DNA of 64,000 bases from CAWCGU01 sp963795195 (GTDB lineage: Bacteria > Actinomycetota > Thermoleophilia > Solirubrobacterales > 70-9): contig CAWCGU010000006.1 in the NCBI GenBank assembly GCA_963795195.1, forward strand, positions 248,001 to 312,000. Direction: 5' to 3'. Every line of letters begins with the position of its first letter. Position 1 is the stretch's first letter. Below are positions 1-8,664 of the stretch, piece after piece. The position numbers and the translations under genes were made by a program. The notes under the pieces are model-generated. The model searched no databases, was not told the origin of the DNA, and saw only the letters and a program-made list of their open reading frames with translations.

Positions 1-1358
1 AAGGGCATGTAGATGCTCTGGCCCCAGACTCGCACCAGATACGGCACGTTCCTGGGGCCGACGCCGGTGCCCGCGACCTCGAGCTCCTCACCGTTGCGAC
101 CGGCGACGCGCACCACGATCAGCTCGGTGAAATCCTCGGAGACCGTCTCCTTGACCTCAACCAACTCGATGCCGCGATCCTCGGCCATCGCCGCGGCGTT
201 GACGAGATTGACGGGCTCCTCGGTGTGACCGGTGAGCGCGCCTACCAGCACTGAAATCCCGAGCAGTCGCGTGTCGTGCTCGGCGATGCGGCCGTGGAAC
301 TCGACCTGGACGCGGCCGCTGACGCCGCCGGCGAGGCCGCTGACCAGCTGGCCCAGCTTTTCGCAGAGCGGGATGAAGGGCGCCAGCGCCTCCATGGTCT
401 CGGGTCTGACCGACGGGATGTTGACCGCGTTTGTGACCACGCCACCGTTTAGCGCGGCTCGCACCTGCTCGGCGGTGACGATCCCGGCGCGGTCCTGGGC
501 CTCGGCCGTGGAGGCGCCGAGGTGTGGCGTCAGGACGACGTCGTCGCGTGCGAACAATGCGTGCTCGGTCATCGGCTCAGACGGGAAGACGTCCAGCGCC
601 GCGCCGCCGACCTTGCCCGACTCGAGGCCGTCAAACAGCGCGTCGAGGTCGATCAGCTCGCCGCGGGCGCAGTTGACGATGCGCACCCCGTCGCGCATCT
701 TCGCGATCGCCTCGGCGTTGATCCAGTTGATCGTCTCGGGTGTCTTCGGCAGGTGCAGGGTGATCAGGTCGGCGCGGGCGTAGAGCTCGTCGCTGTCGTC
801 CAGACCCTCGATCCCGAGCTCGCGAAAGCGCTCAGGCGCGACGAACTTGTCGAAGGCGACGACGTCCATGTCGAAGGACTGGGCGCGCCTGGCGACCAGC
901 TGGCCGATGCGGCCGAAACCGATCACACCGAGCGTCTTGCCGTAGAGCTCGTTGCCGCCGAAGCGAGAACGCTCCCATTTGCCGGCGCTTAGTGATCCGT
1001 GCGCCTGCGGGACGTTTCTGAACAGCGCCAGCGCCAGCGCCAGCGTGTGTTCGGCGGCGGCGATCGAGTTCGACTCCGGAGCGTTGGCGACGATGATGCC
1101 CCGCTTCGTCGCCGCCTCGATGTCGACGTTGTCGACGCCGGTTCCGGCTCGGCCGATGGCGCGCAGGTTCTCGGCCTTCTCGATCAGGGCAGCCGTCAGC
1201 TTGGTCGCCGAGCGGATCACGATCGCGTCGAACTCGCCGATCCTCTCGGCAAGCTCCTCCTCCGACATCTCCGTGCCAACCTCTACGTCGAAGTCCTCCC
1301 GCAGCAGGTCAACCCCGGCGTCAGCGATCTTCTCCTTGACGAGCACCTTCGGCTTCAT
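1..1358 (-). CDS. serA: D-3-phosphoglycerate dehydrogenase, C-terminus off the window
   Basis: First enzyme of the phosphorylated serine pathway: it oxidises 3-phosphoglycerate to 3-phosphohydroxypyruvate with NAD in the cytoplasm. The minus-strand frame starts at the ATG at 1358 (MKPKVLVKEKIADAGVDLL) and stays open to the window edge, giving about 452 residues. The last part reads RNVPYLVRVWGQSIYMP, which belongs to the intervening (ASB) domain of long SerA proteins. The C-terminal ACT regulatory domain, roughly 75 residues judging from the usual 525-530, lies outside the window. The start is 11 bp downstream of an aminotransferase gene that probably supplies the next pathway step, so the pair looks co-transcribed. 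Serine feedback through the missing ACT domain is expected from the family but not visible here. Confidence 0.95.
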   Translation of the reverse strand, partial: MKPKVLVKEKIADAGVDLLREDFDVEVGTEMSEEELAERIGEFDAIVIRSATKLTAALIEKAENLRAIGRAGTGVDNVDIEAATKRGIIVANAPESNSIAAAEHTLALALALFRNVPQAHGSLSAGKWERSRFGGNELYGKTLGVIGFGRIGQLVARRAQSFDMDVVAFDKFVAPERFRELGIEGLDDSDELYARADLITLHLPKTPETINWINAEAIAKMRDGVRIVNCARGELIDLDALFDGLESGKVGGAALDVFPSEPMTEHALFARDDVVLTPHLGASTAEAQDRAGIVTAEQVRAALNGGVVTNAVNIPSVRPETMEALAPFIPLCEKLGQLVSGLAGGVSGRVQVEFHGRIAEHDTRLLGISVLVGALTGHTEEPVNLVNAAAMAEDRGIELVEVKETVSEDFTELIVVRVAGRNGEELEVAGTGVGPRNVPYLVRVWGQSIYMP

Positions 1359-1369
1359 GGCGCCGACCT

Positions 1370-2569
1370 TCAGGACCCGACGGGCTCGGGGGCGAGCCCT
1401 GCCTCGGCGAAGACCCTCTGCGCACCGGCCGCGCCGGCACCGGGCTCGACCTCATGGCCGAGGTCGCGCAGGGCGCTCTCGAGCGCTGTCAGCGCGACGA
1501 CGATGTCGAAGGCTCCGTAGTAGCCGCAGTGGGCGACGCGCACGATCTTGCCCTTGAGGTGGTCCTGGCCGCCGGCGACGGTGACCCCATAGCGGTCGCG
1601 CATCAGCTTCGGCACCGCGGCGCCGTCGATCGAGTCGGGCAGGCTTGCGGCGGTGACGGCGTTGGCGCCGTCGTCGTCGGGGCCGAAGCGCTCGAGCCCG
1701 AGGCTCTCGACTCCCGAGCGCGCCGCCTTGGCAAGCAACGCGTGTCGGGCGAAAACGTTCTCGAGACCCTCCTCGAGGATCTGGCTCAGCGCGACGTCGA
1801 GCCCCATGAACAGCGTCACGGCCGGCGTGAAGGCGGAGTTGGCGGGCTTGGAACCCTGCCCCTTCGCGGTCTTGGCCCAGTCGAAGTAGTAGCTGGACCC
1901 ACCGTTCTCGGCGGCGGCCGCAAGTGCGCGCTTCGAAGCCGAGGCAAAGCCGAGCCCGGGCGGGCACATCAGCGACTTCTGCGAACCCGAGACGACGACG
2001 TCCACGGCCCAGCGGTCCTGGGGCAGGTCGATCGCGCCGAGGCCGGAGACGGCGTCGACGCAGAGCAGCGAGTCACGGGCGGTGACGACCTCATTGAGCG
2101 CCTCGATGTCGTTGAGCACGCCCGTCGAAGTCTCGGATTGGGTCACGTACACGGCTCGAGCCGGGCGACCGAGCGCAGCGAGCTCCTCATCGAGCCTTGC
2201 CGGATCTACCTGCGTCCCCCACTCGAACTCGATGTGCCGGGTGTCGGCGCCGTAGGCGTCGCAGAGCTGGGCCCAGCGCTGACCGAACTTGCCGCACGAG
2301 GCGACGACCGCTGGTTGACCGGGCGCGATCAGGTTGGCGACGGCTGATTCCATCGCGCCCGTGCCCGAGGCCGCGAAGCAGAGCACCTCGTTATCGGTCT
2401 GGAAAACCGTTCGCAGGTTGGCGAGAACCCGCTCGTAGACCTCGATGAATGCGGGCGCGCGGTGGTAAAGGATCGGCTCCGCCATCACCTGGCTGACGGC
2501 GGGAGGCAACGGCGTCGGCCCCGCGGTCATCAGATACTGCTTGGCGTAGATGTTCGGCTGCTCGCTCAT
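1370..2569 (-). CDS. Class V aminotransferase (serine-pyruvate / alanine-glyoxylate type), possible phosphoserine transaminase
   Basis: A 399-residue fold-type I PLP enzyme of the alanine-glyoxylate/serine-pyruvate aminotransferase family. The N-terminus has the family signature LMTAGPTPLPPAV (residues 13-25), and the PLP lysine is about K198 in SGSQKSLMCPPGLGF. The D172 region (VDAVSGLGAIDLP) fits the PLP-nitrogen aspartate. It ends 11 bp before serA on the same strand. No classical serC is in the window, so an inferred role is transamination of phosphohydroxypyruvate to phosphoserine, as proposed for class V enzymes of some archaea and bacteria. The family alone would equally allow serine-glyoxylate or alanine-glyoxylate exchange, so the substrate assignment is tentative while the fold assignment is firm. 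Confidence 0.88.
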   Translation of the reverse strand: MSEQPNIYAKQYLMTAGPTPLPPAVSQVMAEPILYHRAPAFIEVYERVLANLRTVFQTDNEVLCFAASGTGAMESAVANLIAPGQPAVVASCGKFGQRWAQLCDAYGADTRHIEFEWGTQVDPARLDEELAALGRPARAVYVTQSETSTGVLNDIEALNEVVTARDSLLCVDAVSGLGAIDLPQDRWAVDVVVSGSQKSLMCPPGLGFASASKRALAAAAENGGSSYYFDWAKTAKGQGSKPANSAFTPAVTLFMGLDVALSQILEEGLENVFARHALLAKAARSGVESLGLERFGPDDDGANAVTAASLPDSIDGAAVPKLMRDRYGVTVAGGQDHLKGKIVRVAHCGYYGAFDIVVALTALESALRDLGHEVEPGAGAAGAQRVFAEAGLAPEPVGS

Positions 2570-2605
2570 CGCTCTCGGGGCTCAGGATAGGGGGGTGCCG
2601 ACGCG

Positions 2606-2636
2606 GGCCGCGATCCCCGACAAGGGGGACGCGGCC
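2606..2636 (-). terminator. Strong GC hairpin downstream of the DUF4389 gene
   Basis: Arms GGCCGCG (2606-2612) and CGCGGCC (2630-2636) enclose a second inner stem CCCC/GGGG. It lies between the stop of the DUF4389 gene and the start of the aminotransferase, both on the minus strand. There is no T-run, so it may be a pause or processing hairpin rather than a classical intrinsic terminator. Confidence 0.35.
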
Positions 2637-2664
2637 GACGCGGCATCAGTGCGAACGGCGGGGC

Positions 2665-3330
2665 TCAGCCCCAGACGAACGGCGGGTACTTCGTCGTCAT
2701 GAAGAGGACGTAGCCGCTGCCCCTGGCCATCCAGCGCTGGATGATCAGGTTGATGTTGAACATCCCCTCCGGGAACTGCGCCGTGAAGAGAATCGCGAAA
2801 AAGGCGATGATCAGAATCGCGTACTGCAGGTAGCTGAGCATCGCGGCGACGAACAGGTAGGGAAGCGCGACCAGCCAGGCGAACAGCGGCCGCCAGCGCG
2901 AAACCCGCCCATCCTCGGGGTATTCGATGCCGAAGTGCACGGGGTACTCCGGGTCGTCGTCGAGGCTGAACGGGGGGTAGCGATCGGTCATCAACAGCAC
3001 GTAGTTGTTGACCCGGTAGGTCCAGCGCAGCGATCCAACCATGAAGTTGAAGATGCCGCTCGGGTACTTGCCGGTGATCAGGACCGCGAAGAACGCCCCG
3101 ATCCAGGCGAAGAAGACGCCGATGTAGACGAAGAACAGGACAAAGAAATGCGGGATCGCGAGCAGCCACTTGACGAGCGGCATGAAGCGGCTGTACTGAT
3201 CCTGGCGCTCGATGTCGAGAACAACCGGGTAGTCGACCTCGGGCGCGGCCGCCACCGACGGGGGCGGGGGCGGAGGCGGGGCCGCAGCAGGCGGCGGGGG
3301 CGGAGGCGGCGCGGGAGGCTGGGCGTTCAT
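2665..3330 (-). CDS. DUF4389 membrane protein with proline-rich N-terminus
   Basis: A 221-residue membrane protein of unknown function. After a Pro-rich cytosolic head (runs of PPPPPP, residues about 4-30) come two copies of a DUF4389-like unit. The first contains RFMPLVKWLLAIPHFFVLFF and RWTYRVNNYVLLMTDRYPPFSL; the second contains RWRPLFAWLVALPYLFVAA and RWMARGSGYVLFMTTKYPPF. Each has paired hydrophobic helices followed by a short amphipathic stretch ending in the characteristic YPPF. The chosen start (ATG at 3330) overlaps the ilvC stop in an ATGA tetranucleotide, which indicates translational coupling. An in-frame upstream ATG would only lengthen the overlap. Function unknown; linkage to ilvC may be incidental. 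Confidence 0.85.
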   Translation of the reverse strand: MNAQPPAPPPPPPPAAAPPPPPPPSVAAAPEVDYPVVLDIERQDQYSRFMPLVKWLLAIPHFFVLFFVYIGVFFAWIGAFFAVLITGKYPSGIFNFMVGSLRWTYRVNNYVLLMTDRYPPFSLDDDPEYPVHFGIEYPEDGRVSRWRPLFAWLVALPYLFVAAMLSYLQYAILIIAFFAILFTAQFPEGMFNINLIIQRWMARGSGYVLFMTTKYPPFVWG

Positions 3331-4337
3331 GACTGCTCCTTGTTGATCCACGGCATCATCGAGCGCAGGTCGCGCCCGACGGTCTCTACCTGATGTCCCG
3401 CCTGCTCTTCACGCAGGCGCTGGAAGTTTTCTCCGCCGGCTCGGTTCTCGGCAATCCACTCCTTGGTGAACTCGCCCGACTGTATGTCGGAGAGGATCTT
3501 GCGCATCGCTGCGCGTGTCTCGTCGGTGATCACCTTGGGGCCGCGGGTCATGTCCCCGTACTCGGCGGTGTTGGAAATGGAGTGGCGCATGCCGGAAATC
3601 CCCTGCTCATACATGAGGTCGACGATCAGCTTCAGCTCGTGGAGGCATTCGAAGTAGGCAAGCCTTGGGTCATAGCCGGCAGCGACGAGAGTTTCGAACC
3701 CAGCCCGGACGAGTTCCGTGGCACCACCGCAAAGCACCGCCTGCTCGCCGAAGAGGTCTGTCTCGCACTCGTCCTTGAAGGTGGTCTCGATGATCCCCGC
3801 GCGGCCGCCACCGATGCCGCTGGCGTAGGCAAGCACCAGGTCGCGTGCGCTGCCTGTTTCGTCTTGGTGGACGGCCATCAGACAGGGGACGCCGCGGCCC
3901 TCGGCGTACTGGCGGCGGACGAGGTGCCCGGGGCCCTTGGGGGCGACCATGCCGATATCGACGCCCGGGGGCGGTTCGATCAACCCGAAGTGGATCGAGA
4001 GGCCGTGGGCGAACATCAGCGTGTTGCCGGGGGCGATCCCGTCGCTGATCTCCTCGTTGAAGATGTCAGCCTGCCGCTCGTCGGGCAGCAGGATCATGAT
4101 CACGTCGCCGCGGCTGGCCGCGTCGCCGACGTCGAGGACGGTCAGGCCCTCGGCCTCGGCCTCGGCGCGGCTGGCGGAATCGGGACGCAGCCCGACGACC
4201 ACGTCGATGCCCGAATCGCGCAGGTTGAGCGCGTGGGCGTGGCCCTGGGAGCCGTAGCCGAGGATCGCGACTGTCTTCCCCTCGAGCAGGGAAAGGTCGG
4301 CGTCAGCGTCGTAGAGAACCTGATCGTCAGCGCTCAT
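3327..4337 (-). CDS. ilvC: Ketol-acid reductoisomerase
   Basis: Converts acetolactate or acetohydroxybutyrate to the dihydroxy acids of branched-chain amino acid synthesis, using NAD(P)H and magnesium. At 336 residues it matches the short class I enzyme. The N-terminal Rossmann motif is GYGSQGHAHALNLRDSG (about residues 27-43), followed by GLRPDSAS, the loop that sets cofactor preference. The C-terminal knotted domain carries the metal/substrate region with ETDLFGEQAVLCGG and the SNTAEYGD motif. The gene sits 26 bp downstream of menE and overlaps the DUF4389 gene by 4 nt. Its pathway partners ilvB and ilvN are about 9 kb away on the same strand. Confidence 0.97.
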   Translation of the reverse strand: MSADDQVLYDADADLSLLEGKTVAILGYGSQGHAHALNLRDSGIDVVVGLRPDSASRAEAEAEGLTVLDVGDAASRGDVIMILLPDERQADIFNEEISDGIAPGNTLMFAHGLSIHFGLIEPPPGVDIGMVAPKGPGHLVRRQYAEGRGVPCLMAVHQDETGSARDLVLAYASGIGGGRAGIIETTFKDECETDLFGEQAVLCGGATELVRAGFETLVAAGYDPRLAYFECLHELKLIVDLMYEQGISGMRHSISNTAEYGDMTRGPKVITDETRAAMRKILSDIQSGEFTKEWIAENRAGGENFQRLREEQAGHQVETVGRDLRSMMPWINKEQS

Positions 4338-4363
4338 GCGGCGAGGATGCTAGTAGAACCCGG

Positions 4364-5689
4364 TCACCGCAGCTCCCGGCGAAGCAGCTTGCCAGACGCT
4401 GTGCGCGGCAACGCTTCAATGAACTCGAATCGCTTCGGAACCTTGAAGCGAGCCAGATGCTCCGCGCAATGGCCCCGCAGCTCCGCGGCGGTCGCGTTTG
4501 CCCCCGGCTCGAGTACGACCACGGCGGCGATCGCCTCCTGCCATTCCTTGTCGGCCCTGCCGACCGCGGCGGCATCGGCGACCGAGGGGTGGCGCATCAG
4601 CACCTCCTCGATCTCGGCGGGCAGCACGTTCTCGCCGCCGCTGACGATCACGTCGCCGAGCCTGTCCTCGACGTAGAGGAAGCCCTCCTCGTCAATCGAG
4701 CCGAGGTCACCCGTGTGAAGCCAGCCTTCCTCGTCTGCCGTCCCCGGAGCGACGGTCGGCCCCTGGACCAGAATCTCCCCCTCCTGGATTCGCAGGTGCG
4801 TGGTCAGCAGCGGCCGGCCCGCCGAACCCAACTTGCGCTTGGCGTCGGTGGGCGAGAGCGTCGTGACCTGCGAGGCAGCTTCGGTGAGCCCGTAGGTCTG
4901 GACTACGGTGGCCCCACGCGCGTTGGCCTCCTCGAGTACGTCGACGGGCACCGGCCCGCCGCCGACGAGAATCGCGCGGGGCCCGGAAAGGTCGACCCCC
5001 AGGTCCATCAGCCGCCGTAGCTGCGTCGTCACGAGCGAAACCAGCGTCACCCCGTCCTTCGCCAGCGACTCGCCCATGCGATCTGGATCAAAGCCGTCGT
5101 GAATCACCATCCCCGTGCCGTAGATGACGGAGCGCATCACGATCGAGAGGCCGGCGACGTGGTGAAACGGCAGGCAGCACAGCCAGCGGTCACCCGGGTC
5201 CATGCCGAGGTTGAAGGCCGACCCGACGGCGCTGAAGAGGTGATTGCCGTAGGTGAGCCCGACCGGGCGCGAGCGCCCGGAGGTCCCGCTCGTGAGGATG
5301 CGGCAGTGGATCGCGTCGAGGTCGTGCTCACCGAGCAACGGCAGGTCAGCTTCGGTCGCGCCGGTCGCGTCGGCGTTGTCGATCACGAGCGCTGGAGCCG
5401 CTCGCTCGAGCTCAGCCGCGCGCTCGGGCTCTGAGAGGGCGCGGTTGAGCGGGTACGCGACCGCGCCCAACAGCATCAGCGCGTGCAGGATGATGACGGC
5501 TTCGGCCCCTGGGGCCAGCTCCAGGACGACGATGGAATCGCGCCGCACGCCTCGCGCCCCGAGCCGCCGCGCAGCGCGACTGGCCTCTCGCTCGAGCTCG
5601 GCGTAGGTCAGCGTGACGCCGTCGGCGATCACCGCCACGCGGTCAGGGCAGGTCTGGGCGCGCTGGGAGAGCCAGTTGTCGAGCAGCAC
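4364..5689 (-). CDS. menE: o-Succinylbenzoate-CoA ligase (AMP-forming)
   Basis: Activates o-succinylbenzoate to its CoA thioester in menaquinone synthesis. The ANL-superfamily signatures are present: the phosphate-binding loop ILTSGTSGRSRPVGLTY, the A5 motif QTYGLTEAASQV, the A7 motif GWLHTGDLGSIDEEGFLYVEDR, and the C-terminal catalytic lysine in PRTASGKLLRREL. Length is about 441 residues. The frame is open far upstream of the real gene, so the start is inferred: GTG at 5689 gives MLLDNWLSQRAQTCPDRVAV, matching the usual N-terminus, though no strong ribosome site precedes it. Divergent from menB, 98 bp apart, so both may share a control region. The neighbouring men genes support MenE over another acyl-CoA ligase. 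Confidence 0.9.
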   Translation of the reverse strand: MLLDNWLSQRAQTCPDRVAVIADGVTLTYAELEREASRAARRLGARGVRRDSIVVLELAPGAEAVIILHALMLLGAVAYPLNRALSEPERAAELERAAPALVIDNADATGATEADLPLLGEHDLDAIHCRILTSGTSGRSRPVGLTYGNHLFSAVGSAFNLGMDPGDRWLCCLPFHHVAGLSIVMRSVIYGTGMVIHDGFDPDRMGESLAKDGVTLVSLVTTQLRRLMDLGVDLSGPRAILVGGGPVPVDVLEEANARGATVVQTYGLTEAASQVTTLSPTDAKRKLGSAGRPLLTTHLRIQEGEILVQGPTVAPGTADEEGWLHTGDLGSIDEEGFLYVEDRLGDVIVSGGENVLPAEIEEVLMRHPSVADAAAVGRADKEWQEAIAAVVVLEPGANATAAELRGHCAEHLARFKVPKRFEFIEALPRTASGKLLRRELR

Positions 5690-5787
5690 GCTTGGGGAGA
5701 CTAGGTGACCCAGAGCTGCGCGGGGCTGAGAGGAAAACGCCCGTGCGCGACCCGGCTCTCGGCACCCGCTGGTTATCGTTGCGGCCC

Positions 5788-6667
5788 ATGTCCATCCCCC
5801 ACAAGGACTCTCCGCCGCAAGCTGAGCTCTACGCGCCGATCGCGTGGGAGGACGGCCGCGGAGTACAACGACATCCTCTATGAGCGCGGCGATGGGATCG
5901 CCAAGGTCACGATCAACCGACCCGAGGTGCACAACGCCTTCCGGCCGCAGACCCTGGCCGAGCTGCGCGACGCCTTCGCACGGGCCCGCGACGACATCGA
6001 GGTCGGCGCAATCATCTTCACCGGCGCGGGTAGGGACGCCTTCTGCTCCGGGGGCGACCAGCGGATCCGCGGCGACGATGGCTACATCGGCGACGACGAA
6101 ATCGCCCAGCAGGGCATCGGCCGGCTCGATGTCGGCGAGTTGCACGTCCAGATTCGCCGTTTGCCGAAGCCGGTTGTCGCCATGGTTGCCGGCTACGCGG
6201 TCGGCGGCGGCCAGATCCTGCAGCTGGTCTGCGACCTGACGATCGCCGCCGACAACGCCAAGTTCGGCCAGACCGGCCCGCGGGTCGGCAGCTTCGACGG
6301 TGGTTTCGGCGCTGGGCTGCTGGCACAGATGATCGGGGTCAAGAAGGCCAAGGAGGTCTGGTTTCTCTGCCGCCTTTACGAGGCCGATGAGGCAGAGCGC
6401 ATGGGGTTGGTGAACGTCGTCGTCCCGCTCGAGGAGCTCGAGCGTGAGACGGTGCGCTGGTGCCGCGAGATGCTGGCGCTGTCGCCGCTCGCTCTGCGCC
6501 TGCAGAAGTCGAGCTTCAACGCCGCCGAGGACGGGTTGACGGGGCTCCAGCAGCTCTCGCATGACGCGACCCTGCTCTTCTACATGAGCGAGGAAGGCCA
6601 GGAGGGCCGCAACGCGTACCAGCAGGGCCGCAAGCCCGACTTCTCGAAGTACCCGAAGAGACCTTGA
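5788..6667 (+). CDS. menB: 1,4-Dihydroxy-2-naphthoyl-CoA synthase (apparent frameshift near the start)
   Basis: Crotonase-fold enzyme that cyclises o-succinylbenzoyl-CoA. Diagnostic MenB features are FCSGGDQRIRG, the oxyanion-hole region VAGYAVGGGQILQLVCDLT, and GQTGPRVGSFDGGFGAGLL. The C-terminus SHDATLLFYMSEEGQEGR is also typical. The N-terminus is split over two frames: the ATG at 5788 gives MSIPHKDSPPQAELYAPIAWEDG, while the conserved EYNDILYERGDGIAKVTINR continues in the next frame. Removing one G at 5860-5861 joins them as AWEDGREYNDILYE, the usual MenB start region, for about 292 residues. The TGA stop overlaps the menA TTG start. An alternative continuous start at 5705 gives an N-terminus unlike any MenB. 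Confidence 0.9.
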
Positions 6668-7551
6668 ACGCGCTGCGGATTTGGGTCATGGCGGCCAGGC
6701 CGCGGACCCTGCCGGCAGCGATCGCGCCGGTTCTCGTCGGCACCGCGGCGGCATACGAGGTCGCCGACGAAATCCGCATTCTGGCTCTGGTCGCCGCGCT
6801 GATCGGCAGCGTCTTCATCCAGATCGGAACCAACCTCGCAAATGATTACTCCGACGCCAAGCGCGGCGCCGACACAGAAGACCGGCTTGGACCGGTGCGG
6901 GTCACCGCTCAAGGGCTCGTAGCCCCGCAGCGCGTCCTCGTCGCGACCTGGCTCGCGTTCGCTGTCGCCGTGGCGGCCGGCATCTACCTGACGGCCATCG
7001 CCGGGCCGCTGATCCTGGTGGTTGGCGCGGTCTCGATTCTCGCGGGAGTGCTCTACACAGGCGGCCCACACCCCTATGGATATGCCGGTCTCGGCGAGCT
7101 GTTCGTCTTTCTCTTCTTCGGCCTGGTCGCGGTCAACGGCTCCTACTACGTCCAGCTCGAGGAGCTGGACTGGATTCCCTTCGCACTCTCGATCCCGGTT
7201 GGACTGCTTTCGACGGCAATCCTCGTCGTCAACAACGTGCGTGACCTCGATACCGACCGCCGGGCCGGAAAGAACACGCTCGCGGTGCGACTCGGGCGCC
7301 GGCGGACGCGCCACCTCTACGTGACGCTGGTCGGCGCCGCCTTCGCGCTGATCCCGCTCGCCATTCTCGTCACCGATGTCCCCGAATGGTGTCTCGTGGC
7401 CATGATCGCGGCGCCCTTCGCCGAACCGCCGGTCGCAGCCGTGCTTTCGCGAACCGATGGCCCCTCGCTGAACGCGGCGCTGGCGGGTACGGGCAAGCTG
7501 CTGGCGATCTTCAGCGCCCTGCTGGCGGCCGGCCTGGTCGTCGCCGGATAG
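6664..7551 (+). CDS. menA: 1,4-Dihydroxy-2-naphthoate polyprenyltransferase
   Basis: Integral-membrane UbiA-family prenyltransferase that attaches the polyprenyl tail to dihydroxynaphthoate. The 295 residues form eight to nine hydrophobic helices. The first aspartate-rich motif is NLANDYSDAKRGADTEDR (about residues 58-75) and the second is VNNVRDLDTDRRAGKNTLAVRLG; both bind diphosphate through magnesium. The TTG start at 6664 overlaps the menB stop as TTGA. It gives MNALRIWVMAARPRTLPAAIAPV, matching family N-termini better than the in-frame ATG at 6688. Coupled to menB and followed 24 bp later by menC. Confidence 0.95.
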   Translation: MNALRIWVMAARPRTLPAAIAPVLVGTAAAYEVADEIRILALVAALIGSVFIQIGTNLANDYSDAKRGADTEDRLGPVRVTAQGLVAPQRVLVATWLAFAVAVAAGIYLTAIAGPLILVVGAVSILAGVLYTGGPHPYGYAGLGELFVFLFFGLVAVNGSYYVQLEELDWIPFALSIPVGLLSTAILVVNNVRDLDTDRRAGKNTLAVRLGRRRTRHLYVTLVGAAFALIPLAILVTDVPEWCLVAMIAAPFAEPPVAAVLSRTDGPSLNAALAGTGKLLAIFSALLAAGLVVAG

Positions 7552-7575
7552 CTGATTGATGGCACCCTTGCGGCG

Positions 7576-8664
7576 ATGAAGATCGCCGGACTCGAGACAA
7601 TCCCGTACGCGCTTCCCTTCAGCGAGCCCTACGTGACCTCGCGGGGACGGCTCCACCAACGCGAGCTGTTGCTGCTGAAGCTGAGGACGAGCGGCGGCCC
7701 AACGGGCCTCGGCGAAACGGTCGCGATGTCGCTGCGGGGCGGGCCCGGGCTCGCGGCGATCGAAAGCGAGCTCAACGACACCTGCACCCCACTGCTAACC
7801 GGGCTGAAGCTGACCGCCAACAACCTGGCGGGGACGATCGCCGGAGTCGCAGCGACAGGGGTCTCGCCCGCGGCGCTGGCTGCTGTGGACCTGGCCCTGC
7901 ACGACCTGCTGGGGCGAATCGAGGGCGCTCCCGTGTGGCAGCTGCTCGGCGCCACCGGCGCCTCGCCGGTGCGCTGCAACGCGACCCTGGTCGCAGGCGA
8001 AGCCGAGGCGGTGGCGGACGAGGCCGAGCGCTGGGTCGAGGACGGATTCGACACGGTCAAGATGAAGGTCGGGGTCCCCGGCGATGTTGCCCAGGTGGCC
8101 GAGGTACGGGACCGAATCGGGCCCGGCGCACGCATCCGGGTCGACGCCAACGGCGCCTGGTCCGCCGAAGAGGCAATCCAGAAGCTGGAATCGATGGCAC
8201 GCCATGGGATCGAACTCGCCGAGCAGCCGGCGGCAGATATTGAAAGCCTGGCCCGAACGCGGCGGGCCGTGAACGTGCCGATAGCGGCCGACGAAAGCGT
8301 CACGACGCTCGCAGAGGCCCACCGGGCGATCGACGCGGGCGCCTGCGACATGTCTACGGCGAAGCTGGTCAAGGTTGGGGGCATCGCCGCGGTTCTGGAG
8401 CTCGGCCGCGAAATCCCGATCTACCTCTCCAGCGCCCTCGATGGGCCGCTCGGAATCGCCGCGGCTTTTCACCTCGCCCAGGCGATGCCGCGACTCGCGC
8501 CGGCAAGCGGTCTCGCCCAGGGGCTGGCAACGCAACGTCTGTACGCAGCGACGATCGCCCGCGTCGGACCCGAGCTGGAGGGGCCGATGCTCAGCGCACC
8601 GGACGAACCGGGCCTCGGTGTCGAGATCGACGAGCTTGCGCTCGCTCGCCTGCGGCTTCGCTAG
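7576..8664 (+). CDS. menC: o-Succinylbenzoate synthase (enolase superfamily)
   Basis: Dehydrates SHCHC to o-succinylbenzoate. This 362-residue enolase-superfamily protein shows the catalytic lysine motif TVKMKVG, metal ligands in RVDANGAW, ELAEQPA and IAADESV, and the second-side lysine in STAKLVKVGG. The same family includes N-acylamino acid racemases and dipeptide epimerases, so sequence alone is ambiguous, but position directly after menB-menA makes OSB synthase the natural call. Its TAG stop lies in a CTAG that also forms the stop of the antiparallel cyclase gene, so the two genes overlap tail to tail by 4 bp. Confidence 0.88.
   Translation: MKIAGLETIPYALPFSEPYVTSRGRLHQRELLLLKLRTSGGPTGLGETVAMSLRGGPGLAAIESELNDTCTPLLTGLKLTANNLAGTIAGVAATGVSPAALAAVDLALHDLLGRIEGAPVWQLLGATGASPVRCNATLVAGEAEAVADEAERWVEDGFDTVKMKVGVPGDVAQVAEVRDRIGPGARIRVDANGAWSAEEAIQKLESMARHGIELAEQPAADIESLARTRRAVNVPIAADESVTTLAEAHRAIDAGACDMSTAKLVKVGGIAAVLELGREIPIYLSSALDGPLGIAAAFHLAQAMPRLAPASGLAQGLATQRLYAATIARVGPELEGPMLSAPDEPGLGVEIDELALARLRLR

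Noticed and set aside
5705..5860. Continuous N-terminal extension of menB from the ATG at 5705
   Set aside because: The translated segment resembles no MenB, while the other frame encodes a natural start that joins after one base is removed.
4364..6562. A 732-residue minus-strand frame covering menE and the menB antisense
   Set aside because: Only the part up to about 5689 matches an acyl-CoA ligase; the rest is antisense to menB.
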